DNA of 64,000 nt from DASUSH01 sp963785155. GTDB taxonomy: Bacteria > Actinomycetota > Thermoleophilia > Solirubrobacterales > 70-9. The stretch covers positions 1 to 64,000 of the forward strand of contig CAWAUB010000007.1 in the NCBI GenBank assembly GCA_963785155.1, given 5' to 3'. Below the pieces are notes generated by a model. It was not told where the DNA came from and ran no database searches. It worked only from the letters and a program-made list of their open reading frames with translations. How positions within the stretch are numbered: position 1 is the first letter of the stretch; every line of letters starts with the position of its first letter. Shown piece by piece: positions 38,129 to 45,258 of the stretch. A program made the position numbers and the translations under genes.

Positions 38129-38749
38129 TTAGCCGCGCATCGCCGCGGGCGCGCCTGCTTCGAACATCCCGCGGGCTCGCGCAAGCGCCGGGGTCTCGCC
38201 GCGGTCGAGGCGCTCCAGGGCGAGGCCCTCGATGCCTGCGATCAGGTAGATCGCGGCGGCCTCGAGGTCCTCGTTGGCGGGGCCGTCGTCGATCGAGCGC
38301 AGGAGGCCTGTGAGCACCTCGCGGAAACGCACCTTCGTGTCGTCGACGATCCGCTCCACCTCGGGGTCGACCATCGACTGCGAGGAGAGGTCGAAGTAGA
38401 TCCTCTGCACCCCCGGGTCGCGGTCCATCACGGCCCAGACTCCCTTGGTCGCGCCGCGGACCAGATCGCTCGCATTGGTCGGCTCGCCGATCGCCGCGAG
38501 CGTCGCCTCGACGAGCGTCTCCGACACCTGGCTCGCAACGGCCGCGACGAGACCCTGCTTCGAGCCGAAGTGGTAGGCGATCAGTCCCTTGTTCTGCCCG
38601 GAGGCAGCGGCGACCTTCGCGGTCGTCATCCCGGCGTAGCCGTCGCGCTTGAGCACCTCGGTTGCGCCCGCGAGGATCCGTTCGCGGGCGCCGGTGGAGG
38701 GGCGGCCGGGCCGGGTGCGCTCGGCCTTTTCGGCGGTGGCCGGTGTCAC
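38129..38749 (-). CDS. TetR-family regulator
   Basis: From the GTG at 38749 (TPATAEKAERTRPGRPSTGA) the protein has a TetR helix-turn-helix (about residues 20-67: ARERILAGATEVLKRDGYAG, MTTAKVAAASGQNKGLIAYH, FGSKQGLVAAV) and a helical ligand-binding domain of about 140 residues. The GTG overlaps the stop of the R2-like oxidase gene (GTGA), so the two are translationally coupled. It probably controls the oxidase and possibly the FAD enzyme downstream. Confidence 0.9.
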   Translation of the reverse strand: MTPATAEKAERTRPGRPSTGARERILAGATEVLKRDGYAGMTTAKVAAASGQNKGLIAYHFGSKQGLVAAVASQVSETLVEATLAAIGEPTNASDLVRGATKGVWAVMDRDPGVQRIYFDLSSQSMVDPEVERIVDDTKVRFREVLTGLLRSIDDGPANEDLEAAAIYLIAGIEGLALERLDRGETPALARARGMFEAGAPAAMRG

Positions 38750-39699
38750 GCCGGGGTCGGCGCGGCGATCGGCTCCATGCCCATCGCGGCGAGCTTCTTC
38801 GAGAGCGACTTCATCGCGTACTCGAAGATGTCCGTCGAGCGGTAGCCGAACGGCGTGTCGAAGTCGTACCGGTTCTCGAGCCAGCCCGGCGAGAAGGCGA
38901 GGACGCCGACCGGGATCGTCTCCTCGAGCGTCGTCTGGACGATCTGCTTGTAGCGCTCGTCCTCCTTGATCGCGTCGGCGAGGAACTTGACCCCGAACCC
39001 GACGTGACGGGACTCGTCTCGGTTGACGTGGGTGAAGCCGTCCTGGAATCCGGGCAGCCAGTCGCGGTCCTTCAGCGTGCGCAGGAGGAAGCGGGCGCCG
39101 GTGAGCGCGAGCGTCCCCTCGATCACGATCATGTAGACGGTGACGCCGCGGACCAGGGCCTCCATGTCGGAGGGGTCCTTGCGCAGGGTCTCCGCGCAGT
39201 CGTGGAGGATCCCGTCGAAGAGCTGCTTGTAGTCCTCGTTGCAGTGGGCCCTCTGGATCTGGAGGTTCTCCTCGATCGTCTCGGTGTTGCTGCCGATCAC
39301 CTCGCGGTAGAAGCGATCGAAGAAGACGCAGTGACGCGCCTCGTCGGAGATCTGCGACGCAAGGAAGATCCGCTGGTCGTTGTCCGGCGCAGCGATCGCA
39401 AACGGCAGCAGCTCGGTCGTGACCCGCTCCTCGCCGACGAAGAACTCGGAGAGGAAGAAGAGCATCCAGCGCCGCTCCTCCTCGTTGAAGAAGTCGGGAT
39501 CGTTCCACTGCTCGGCGTCGCGCGTGAGGTCGAAGACCTCCGAGCTCCAGCCCTGGCGCTCCCAACGGGAGATGAGCTTGCCGTAGGAGGGAGCGGCCTC
39601 GACGATCCGGTCGAGCCCGGCCATCACCTTGTCGATATCGCCGTCGAGAAGGATGTCGAGTGCCTCGTCGCCCGTCGCCTGCCCGTTGCCGTTGCCCAT
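38746..39699 (-). CDS. R2-like ligand-binding oxidase (ferritin-like diiron/Mn-Fe protein)
   Basis: The 317-residue protein shares the R2 ferritin-like helical bundle. Metal ligands are seen as FFVGEERVTTELL (Glu), QISDEARHCVFF (Glu and His), VYMIVIEGTLALTGARFLL (Glu) and NRDESRHVGFGVKF (Glu and His). Length and the last motif match R2lox rather than true ribonucleotide reductase R2. R2lox proteins are diiron or Mn/Fe oxidases that crosslink a Tyr and Val; their physiological substrate is unknown. The start has a strong AGGAGGA at 39713-39707. The TetR gene is translationally coupled. Confidence 0.85.
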   Translation of the reverse strand: MGNGNGQATGDEALDILLDGDIDKVMAGLDRIVEAAPSYGKLISRWERQGWSSEVFDLTRDAEQWNDPDFFNEEERRWMLFFLSEFFVGEERVTTELLPFAIAAPDNDQRIFLASQISDEARHCVFFDRFYREVIGSNTETIEENLQIQRAHCNEDYKQLFDGILHDCAETLRKDPSDMEALVRGVTVYMIVIEGTLALTGARFLLRTLKDRDWLPGFQDGFTHVNRDESRHVGFGVKFLADAIKEDERYKQIVQTTLEETIPVGVLAFSPGWLENRYDFDTPFGYRSTDIFEYAMKSLSKKLAAMGMEPIAAPTPA

Positions 39700-39784
39700 G
39701 TCCAGATCCTCCTGATATTAATTAACCGATCGACCAAAAAGTATCACATTGCTTGACAAAGCGCTTTCCGACCTGTCCACGAGG
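39700..39784. promoter_or_regulatory. Divergent promoter region, R2-like oxidase / disA
   Basis: This AT-rich stretch contains TTAATTAACCGATCG and GACCAAAAAG near the oxidase start, plus a perfect AAAGCGCTTT palindrome at 39757-39766 and a TTGACA at 39753-39758 on the plus strand. No good -10 matches the TTGACA at 17 bp. The CGATCG-centred half may be the TetR operator, which is an inference. Confidence 0.4.
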
Positions 39785-39817
39785 AAATGTCCCTGCCGCG
39801 CACTTGCAGGAACATTT
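39785..39817 (+). promoter_or_regulatory. Long inverted repeat upstream of disA
   Basis: AAATGTCCCTGC at 39785-39796 and GCAGGAACATTT at 39806-39817 are reverse complements with one mismatch over 12 bp and a 9-nt loop. The repeat ends 10 bp before the disA start. It could be a repressor operator or an RNA hairpin near the ribosome-binding site. Confidence 0.6.
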
Positions 39818-39827
39818 GTCACACTGA

Positions 39828-40943
39828 GTGCCGATGGCGCCGGTCTCCGATGACGATCTACACGAGCTGGAGTCGCGTCAGGACCCGCGCCTGCTTCGCG
39901 CCCTCGACGTCGTCGCCCCCGGAACCGCCCTCCGCGAGGGCATCGACAACATCGTCTACTCGAGCACCGGCGGCCTGATCGTTCTTGGCGAGCCGGAGGA
40001 GATCTCGTTCCTCTTCTCGGGCGGGATCAGCCTCGACATCGACTACACCCCGGCGCTGCTCTACCAGGTCGCGAAGATGGACGGCGCGATCATCCTCGAC
40101 TCCGAGGCGAAGCGACTCTCGTGGGCGAACGTCCAGCTGATGCCCGACCCGACCATCCTCTCGATGGAGACGGGAACGCGGCACCGAACGGCCGAGCGAG
40201 TCTCCAAGCAGACGAACGCCCTCGTGATCGCGATCTCGTCTCGCCGGGACGTCGTCTCGCTCTACCTAGAGGGGATGAAGTACATCCTCCAGGACATCCC
40301 GACCGTGCTCTCGAAGGCGAACCAGGGGCTCGCGACCCTCGAGAAGTACCGGGCCAGGCTCGATCAGGTCTCGGCCCGTCTCTTCGCGCTCGAGTTCGAG
40401 GGCGGCGGCGTCCTCTACGACGTGCTCTCCGTGATGCAGCGGGCAGAGCTCGTGACCCGCATGGCAGCGGAGGTCGAGCGTTACATCATCGAGCTCGGCT
40501 CCGAGGGCCGTCTGATCGAGATGCAGCTCGAGGAGACGGTGGTGGGCGTCATGGCCGATCGCGCGGCCCTCGTCCGCGACTACATCGCGCTTGACACCGA
40601 GGAGACCGTGGAGACGGCCCTCGCCGAGATCGCCCGGCTCGATCACGCGGACCTCCTCGACTTCGGCCGCCTCGCCGAGCTGCTCGGCTACGACCGCAAG
40701 ATGAACACGCTCGACTTTCCCGTCGCCCCCCGCGGTTATCGCGCCCTGGGGCGGATCCCGCGATTGCCGCGGCTCGTCAGCCAGAAGATCATCCGCTCGC
40801 TCGGCGGCCTCGAGGAGATCCTCGCGGCCGGCGGCGAGGAGCTGGCTGCGGTCGACGGCGTCGGGGAGACCCGCGCGAAGGACATTCGCGAGGGCTTGCG
40901 CAGGCTTCAGGAGGTCGACCTCGTCGATCGTTACCTGACGTAG
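39828..40943 (+). CDS. disA: DNA integrity scanning protein, diadenylate cyclase
   Basis: DisA makes c-di-AMP from two ATP and scans DNA for branched structures. The DAC domain holds the catalytic DGA (residues 85-87) and GTRHRTAER (116-124). A helical linker (about 150-290) and a C-terminal HhH domain follow (LGGLEEILAAGGEELAAVDG and VGETRAKDIREGLRR). The length of 371 is normal. The start is GTG at 39828, or ATG at 39834 two codons later. It is the first gene of the disA-carD-ispD run. Confidence 0.95.
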   Translation: MPMAPVSDDDLHELESRQDPRLLRALDVVAPGTALREGIDNIVYSSTGGLIVLGEPEEISFLFSGGISLDIDYTPALLYQVAKMDGAIILDSEAKRLSWANVQLMPDPTILSMETGTRHRTAERVSKQTNALVIAISSRRDVVSLYLEGMKYILQDIPTVLSKANQGLATLEKYRARLDQVSARLFALEFEGGGVLYDVLSVMQRAELVTRMAAEVERYIIELGSEGRLIEMQLEETVVGVMADRAALVRDYIALDTEETVETALAEIARLDHADLLDFGRLAELLGYDRKMNTLDFPVAPRGYRALGRIPRLPRLVSQKIIRSLGGLEEILAAGGEELAAVDGVGETRAKDIREGLRRLQEVDLVDRYLT

Positions 40944-40998
40944 TTAGGCGGCCGCCAGGGAAGGCGCCGTCCCCAACCACCACTAAGAGGAGGACCAC

Positions 40999-41592
40999 AT
41001 CAGCACCACTACCGCAGAGCCAATCGAAGAGGAGCTCGAGGCCGGCCTCGAGGAAGAGACGATCGAAGTCTGCAACTTCGAAGTTGGGGACAACGTCGTC
41101 TACCCGCACCACGGGGCCGGTGTCGTATCGAAGAAGGAGACGAAGGAGCTCCTGGGGGACAAGCGGGACTATCTGACGATCAAGATCCATCACAACTCGA
41201 TGACCGTGATGGTTCCCTGCGAGAACGCCGGCAAGGCCGGGTTGCGCCGGGTGATCGACGGAGACGAGGTGAAGCGCGTGACCGACGTGCTGACCGGAGA
41301 GGTCTCCGAGATGCCGAAGAACTGGAACCGCCGGTTCAAGTACAACCGCGAGAAGATCCGCACCGGCGACGTCTTCGAGCTGGCCGAGGTCGTCCGTAAC
41401 CTCGCGATCCGCGAGATGGAGAAGGGCCTCTCGACCGGTGAGAAGCAGATGTACACGCGGGCGAAGAAGATCCTCGCGTCGGAGTTCATGTACGCGCTGG
41501 ACAAGGACGAGGAGGGCGCCGAGGAGTACCTCGACGGCCTGCTCGAGGACCGCTTCGGCGAAGAGGCCAGGGCGGCTGCCGCCGCGGCCTGA
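40999..41592 (+). CDS. carD: CarD-family RNA polymerase-binding regulator, apparent ATC start
   Basis: CarD binds the RNA polymerase beta subunit and stabilises open promoters. The frame encodes STTTAEPIEEELEAGLEEET, then FEVGDNVVYPHHGAGVVSKK (the Tudor-like RID fold), TIKIHHNSMTVMVPCENAGK, and a helical C-terminal domain (MPKNWNRRFKYNREKIRTGD, LSTGEKQMYTRAKKILASEF). No ATG, GTG or TTG exists in frame before codon 68 of the domain (ATG at 41200). A perfect AGAGGAGG lies at 40986-40993, and the codon at the expected spacing is ATC at 40999. Either CarD starts at ATC or one base is miscalled. Length from there is 197 residues. Confidence 0.88.
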   Translation: MSTTTAEPIEEELEAGLEEETIEVCNFEVGDNVVYPHHGAGVVSKKETKELLGDKRDYLTIKIHHNSMTVMVPCENAGKAGLRRVIDGDEVKRVTDVLTGEVSEMPKNWNRRFKYNREKIRTGDVFELAEVVRNLAIREMEKGLSTGEKQMYTRAKKILASEFMYALDKDEEGAEEYLDGLLEDRFGEEARAAAAAA

Positions 41593-41634
41593 CGTAGGCA
41601 GTATCTGGAGCACGCCGCGAGCCGGCGGCGACGA

Positions 41635-42317
41635 GTGAGCGCGACAGCGATCCTCGCCGCCGCCGGCGCCGGCGAACGCCTCGGCGCGGAGGGGCCGAAG
41701 GCGTTCGTCGAGCTGGCCGGGCGGCCGATGGTCGCCTGGTCGCTCGCCGCACTGGAGGCGGCGGGATCAATCGGCCGCATCCTCGTGCCATCCGCCCGAA
41801 CCTAAAGGGGGGCCAGGCCCCTTAACGGTTGTCCTCGAATCGGTCACGGGCCGAGACGGTTGCGGGTGGACCCTCGCGCTCGGAGTCCGTGGCGAACGCT
41901 CTCGCGCTGGTCGAGGACGAGATCGTCGTCGTCCACGACGCCGCTCGACCGCTCGCGACGGCTGCGCTCTTCGACGAGGTCGTGGCGGTGCTGAGCGCGG
42001 ATGCCGAGGCCGCGGGCGTGGTTGCGGCCACCCCCGTCACCGACACGACCAAGGAGGTTCTGCGCGGCTGTGAGGTCCACCGAACCCTGGACCGGTCGAG
42101 CCTGTGGTCGGTGCAGACGCCGCAGGCATTTCGCACGGAGGCCCTGCGCGATGCGCTCGGCTCGACCGAGCTCCTCGCCCAGGCCTCTGACGACGCCATG
42201 CTCGTCGAGCGGAGCGGCGGCCGGGTTCTCGTTCACGAGGCGCCGCCGGAGAACTTCAAGGTCACGGCGCCGCTCGATTTGAGGATCGCCGAGCAGCTTC
42301 TGCGCGAACGCGGCTGA
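41635..42317 (+). pseudogene. ispD: IspD cytidylyltransferase, reading frame interrupted
   Basis: IspD makes CDP-methylerythritol in the MEP isoprenoid pathway. The 5' part (GTG at 41635) has the nucleotide loop ILAAAGAGERLGAEGPKAFV and GRPMVAWSLAALEAAGSIGR, then stops at 41803. The 3' part in another frame (from about 41,845) has TVAGGPSRSESVANALALVE, VVVHDAARPLATAALFDEVV, GVVAATPVTDTTKEV, VQTPQAFRTEALRDAL and VHEAPPENFKVTAPLDLRIA. Between them sits a GC-rich palindrome, so this is either an indel or a short insertion. Since IspD is essential in MEP-pathway bacteria, a sequencing error is likely unless a second copy exists. ispF is not adjacent as usual but 17 kb away. Confidence 0.85.
41803..41825. 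repeat. GC palindrome inside ispD
   Basis: TAAAGGGGGGCC, a single A, and GGCCCCTTAA form an imperfect palindrome (AAGGGG-CC pairs with GG-CCCCTT; two extra G in the left arm). It falls exactly where the ispD frame breaks, in a stretch of about 60 bp that no longer matches IspD. It resembles short dispersed palindromes of the AAGGGGxCxxxCCCCTT kind. No second copy was seen in the window. Confidence 0.6.
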
Positions 42318-42322
42318 TTCGC

Positions 42323-42347
42323 TATACTGAACTAGATGGTTCAGTAT
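42323..42347 (+). promoter_or_regulatory. ArsR-type operator over the -10 box and start codon
   Basis: ATACTGAAC (42324-42332) and GTTCAGTAT (42339-42347) are perfect 9-bp inverted arms around a 6-nt spacer that ends with the ATG of the regulator gene. A TATACT -10 box (42323-42328) lies in the left arm, 7 nt before the ATG. No Shine-Dalgarno exists, so transcription probably begins at or next to the start codon and the message is leaderless. Bound repressor would cover both -10 and start. Confidence 0.8.
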
Positions 42348-42677
42348 CAACAAGAGGAGCTCGACCGTTCGTTTGCAGCGCTCTCCGACCCGACCCGCAG
42401 GGACATCCTCGAGCGGCTCGGTGGCGGTACCGCGACGATCTCCGAGCTCGCCGAGCCGTACGGGATCTCGCTCACCGGGCTGAAGAAGCACGTGAGCGTC
42501 CTCGAGGCGGCCGGACTCGTCACCACCGAAAAGGTGGGGCGGACCCGGCATTGCAGCCTCGGGCCCAGGCGCCTCGACGACGCCCAGGTGTGGATCGCCG
42601 GCTACCGGCAGATGGTGACCGACCGCCTCGACCGGCTCGCCGAGCTCCTCGAACAACCGAAGGGAACACCCCGATGA
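42336..42677 (+). CDS. ArsR-type winged-helix repressor
   Basis: The 113-residue protein has an ArsR fold: LDRSFAALSDPTRRDILERL, TISELAEPYGISLTGLKKHV (recognition helix), SVLEAAGLVTTEKVGRTRHC (wing). No Cys-pair metal site of ArsR/SmtB proteins is present, so a metal ligand is unlikely. This subtype usually sits next to an AHSA1-type SRPBCC gene, as here. The ATG at 42336 is inside its own operator. The stop overlaps the SRPBCC start (ATGA). Confidence 0.93.
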   Translation: MVQYQQEELDRSFAALSDPTRRDILERLGGGTATISELAEPYGISLTGLKKHVSVLEAAGLVTTEKVGRTRHCSLGPRRLDDAQVWIAGYRQMVTDRLDRLAELLEQPKGTPR

Positions 42678-43171
42678 CCGACACACAGCAGGCCACGACA
42701 GAGAAGGCGAAGGTGACCACGGACACCGAGCGCGAGATCCACATCGAGCGCGTCTTCAACGCACCGCGCGAGAAGGTCTTCGCAGCCTTCACGGACCCCG
42801 AGCTGATCCCCCAATGGTGGGGCATGCGCTCCTCGACCACGATCGTCGAGAAGATGGAAGTTCGCAAGGGCGGCGACTGGCAGTTCCTCAGCCGCAGCGA
42901 GGACGGCACCGAGATCCGCTTCCGCGGCACGATCCGCGAGTTCGAGCCGCCGGAGCTGATTTCCCAGACGTTCGAGTGGGACGGGATGCCCGGCTACGTG
43001 TGCGTAGACACGAACACGTTCGAAGACCTCGGCGACGGCCGGACGAAAATCAAGACGGTCTCGATGTTCTTCACGAACGAGGAACGCGACGGCATGGCCG
43101 CCTCCATGGAGGGCGGCGTGGACGAGACCTACGAGCGCCTGGACGAGCTGCTGGCACGCAGCTCGGACTAA
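42674..43171 (+). CDS. AHSA1-like SRPBCC-domain protein
   Basis: The 165-residue protein has the AHSA1/SRPBCC pattern: REIHIERVFNAPREKVFAAF, TDPELIPQWWGMRSSTTIVE, GDWQFLSRSEDGTEIRFRGT, PELISQTFEWDGMPGYVCVD and MEGGVDETYERLDELLARSS. SRPBCC folds bind hydrophobic ligands in a deep groove. Partnered with the ArsR regulator, it probably binds or modifies a small molecule that relieves repression, but no ligand is known. A single promoter with operator at 42323-42347 should drive both genes. Confidence 0.9.
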   Translation: MTDTQQATTEKAKVTTDTEREIHIERVFNAPREKVFAAFTDPELIPQWWGMRSSTTIVEKMEVRKGGDWQFLSRSEDGTEIRFRGTIREFEPPELISQTFEWDGMPGYVCVDTNTFEDLGDGRTKIKTVSMFFTNEERDGMAASMEGGVDETYERLDELLARSSD

Positions 43172-43174
43172 GAC

Positions 43175-44191
43175 TCAGCGCCAGCGTCCGCCCGGGGGGC
43201 GGAGCCGCCTGCTGGTGGCGAGCTGGCCAAGCGAGCGGACGGCGTAGGTGGCGACCGTTATCCAGTAGACGATCGGGTACAGGGCCCACGCGGGGTCGGG
43301 CTTACGTCGATATCCACGCAGCGCCTGGATCACCGGGCGGACGAGGAGCAGGGCGTTGAGCGAGAGCCAGGCGACGCGGGCCGCCGGGGCCTGGAGGCCG
43401 TGCCGCTGGGCGGGCTCGCCGGTCACGGTGCGCCCGACCCGGCGGCGGGTCTTGCGCGCATACTCGCGAAGCCCTGTCGCGTGGTGGTTGACGATCCCGT
43501 CCTTGACCCGCGCGAAGCGGAAGCCGAGCGCCGCAAGGTCGCCGACGATGTCGGAGTGGACGAACTCCGGGCTGTACCCGGTTCGCAGGAGCGCCTCGCG
43601 GCGGACCAGGTAGCCATTCGAGCCCATCGGCGGCGGCTGAGCCGGATCCACACCGACGATCAACGCATCACCCGCATCCTCCTCGGTGACTTTCATTCCG
43701 GTCCAGCGCCCGAGGTGATACGACCACCGATCGGCGTATCCGAGGTCGATCGCGAGCGGATCGTCGCCGCCGATCAGCGCGCAGAGCCGGCTCACCGGAG
43801 GGTCGGACCGACGCCACTCGTGGTAGAGGCAATCGGCCGAGACCACGTCCGGCGCCAGGTCCAGAGCCGCGACGAGGCGCGCCAGCCAGCCGGAATGAGG
43901 AAGCTCGTTGTCGGCGTCGATGAAGCAAACGAGCTCCGCCTTCGTGGCGTCAATCCCGATCGTACGCGCGGGCTCCTCCCGACGATGGGGGTTGTCGAGG
44001 ACCTTGGCCCCGCTATCGATGGCGATCTCCCTGGTGCGATCCACCGAACCGCCATCGACGACCAGAATCTCGACCTCGCCGAGATAGTCCTGGGCGGCAA
44101 GCGACGCGAGGACACGGGGTAGCCGGTGTTCCTCGTCGAGCGTCGGCAGAACGATGCAGACGCTCGGATCGTTATCCCCGCCGGTGCGCAC
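43175..44191 (-). CDS. GT2 glycosyltransferase (paralogue A)
   Basis: The GT-A fold is shown by VCIVLPTLDEEHRLPRVLAS, VEILVVDGGSVDRTREIA, CFIDADNELPH (DxD metal site) and the acceptor region PPPMGSNGYLVRREALLRTG with FVHSDIVGDLAALGFRFARV. A C-terminal amphipathic/hydrophobic segment (WALYPIVYWITVATYAVRSL) anchors it to the membrane. At 338 residues it is a close paralogue of the gene at 50,589-51,608. It is the leftmost gene of the polysaccharide island and convergent with the SRPBCC gene. Confidence 0.88.
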   Translation of the reverse strand: MRTGGDNDPSVCIVLPTLDEEHRLPRVLASLAAQDYLGEVEILVVDGGSVDRTREIAIDSGAKVLDNPHRREEPARTIGIDATKAELVCFIDADNELPHSGWLARLVAALDLAPDVVSADCLYHEWRRSDPPVSRLCALIGGDDPLAIDLGYADRWSYHLGRWTGMKVTEEDAGDALIVGVDPAQPPPMGSNGYLVRREALLRTGYSPEFVHSDIVGDLAALGFRFARVKDGIVNHHATGLREYARKTRRRVGRTVTGEPAQRHGLQAPAARVAWLSLNALLLVRPVIQALRGYRRKPDPAWALYPIVYWITVATYAVRSLGQLATSRRLRPPGGRWR

Positions 44192-44232
44192 GGGTCGAAT
44201 CTAGGGGAGCAGTGCCGAGTTGGTACGAATAA

Positions 44233-45258
44233 GTGGTGAGCCCGGCGAATCACGAGCGCGCACTGGTTACGGGGGCCGCAGGATTCATCGGTTCCCACGT
44301 TGCCGACGCCTGCCTGGAGATGGGCATGGAGGTCGTCGCTGTCGACGATCTTTCCGGGGGGTTTCCCGAAAACGTGCCCGAGGCGGCGCGTTCGATCGAA
44401 GGCGACGTGCGGGACGCCGGCTTCGTCACCGGACTGTTCGAGCGCGAGGGGCCGTTCGACTACGTCTACCACCTGGCTGCCTACGCAGCTGAAGGTCTCT
44501 CTCATTTCATCCGCGGCTTCAACTACCGCACCAACCTTGAGGCCACCGTGAATCTCGTCAACCGGGCTGTAATCGGAGACGTGCAGCGGTTCGTCTTCGC
44601 CTCCTCGATCGCCGTGTACGGCGCCGGCCAGCTGCCGATGAGCGAGGGGACGGAACCCTCGCCTGAGGATCCGTACGGGATCTCGAAGTACGCCGCCGAG
44701 CTCGACCTCGAAAGCGCGTGGACGATGTTCGACCTTCCCTACACGGTCTTCCGGCCGCACAACGTCTACGGCGAGCGGCAGAACGTCGCCGACCCTTACC
44801 GCAACGTCGTCGGAATCTTCATGGCCGCGGCTCTGCGTGGTGAGCCGATGCGAATCTTCGGAGACGGAAGCCAGACGCGCGCCTTCTCACACGTCGACGA
44901 CGTGGCCCCTGTGATCGCGCGCAGCGTGCGGGTCGAGCCGGCGGCAGGGCAGACCTTCAATATTGGCGCCGACACGGCGGTCACGGTCTCGCGGCTCGCC
45001 GAGTTGGTCGCGGAGGCGCTTGACGTCCCGCTGCGCGTCGAGCATCTGCCGGAGCGCCGGGAGGTCAAGCACGCGTTCGCGGACCATTCCAAGGTACGCG
45101 CGGCGTTCGGGCTGGGTGAACCGATCGAACTCGAACAGGGGCTGGCGAGGATGGCGCGCTGGCTTCGACAGACGGGGGTGCGCGACCCGATCGAGTTCGC
45201 GGGCGAGATCGAGCTTCCCCGCAACCTGCCGCCGAGCTGGGACCCTGACTACAGCTAA
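44233..45258 (+). CDS. NAD-dependent sugar-nucleotide epimerase/dehydratase
   Basis: The extended SDR fold begins RALVTGAAGFIGSHVADACL (GxxGxxG) and has the YGISKYAAELDLES catalytic YxxxK and the substrate segment FRPHNVYGERQNVADPYRNV. Length is 341 residues. It resembles UDP-glucose 4-epimerase or related enzymes that supply precursors to glycosyltransferases; which sugar cannot be told. The start is GTG at 44233, with only 41 bp to the divergent GT2 gene. Its stop overlaps the convergent synthase gene by 4 bp. Confidence 0.9.
   Translation: MVSPANHERALVTGAAGFIGSHVADACLEMGMEVVAVDDLSGGFPENVPEAARSIEGDVRDAGFVTGLFEREGPFDYVYHLAAYAAEGLSHFIRGFNYRTNLEATVNLVNRAVIGDVQRFVFASSIAVYGAGQLPMSEGTEPSPEDPYGISKYAAELDLESAWTMFDLPYTVFRPHNVYGERQNVADPYRNVVGIFMAAALRGEPMRIFGDGSQTRAFSHVDDVAPVIARSVRVEPAAGQTFNIGADTAVTVSRLAELVAEALDVPLRVEHLPERREVKHAFADHSKVRAAFGLGEPIELEQGLARMARWLRQTGVRDPIEFAGEIELPRNLPPSWDPDYS

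Noticed and set aside
38746..39699. Ribonucleotide reductase small subunit (NrdB/NrdF)
   Set aside because: Length and ligand pattern fit the R2-like ligand-binding oxidase group, no large subunit is present, and a TetR gene is coupled to it.
42674..43171. Arsenical-resistance role for the ArsR/SRPBCC pair
   Set aside because: The regulator lacks the Cys metal site and no ars genes are nearby; the pair fits the metal-free ArsR plus AHSA1 arrangement.
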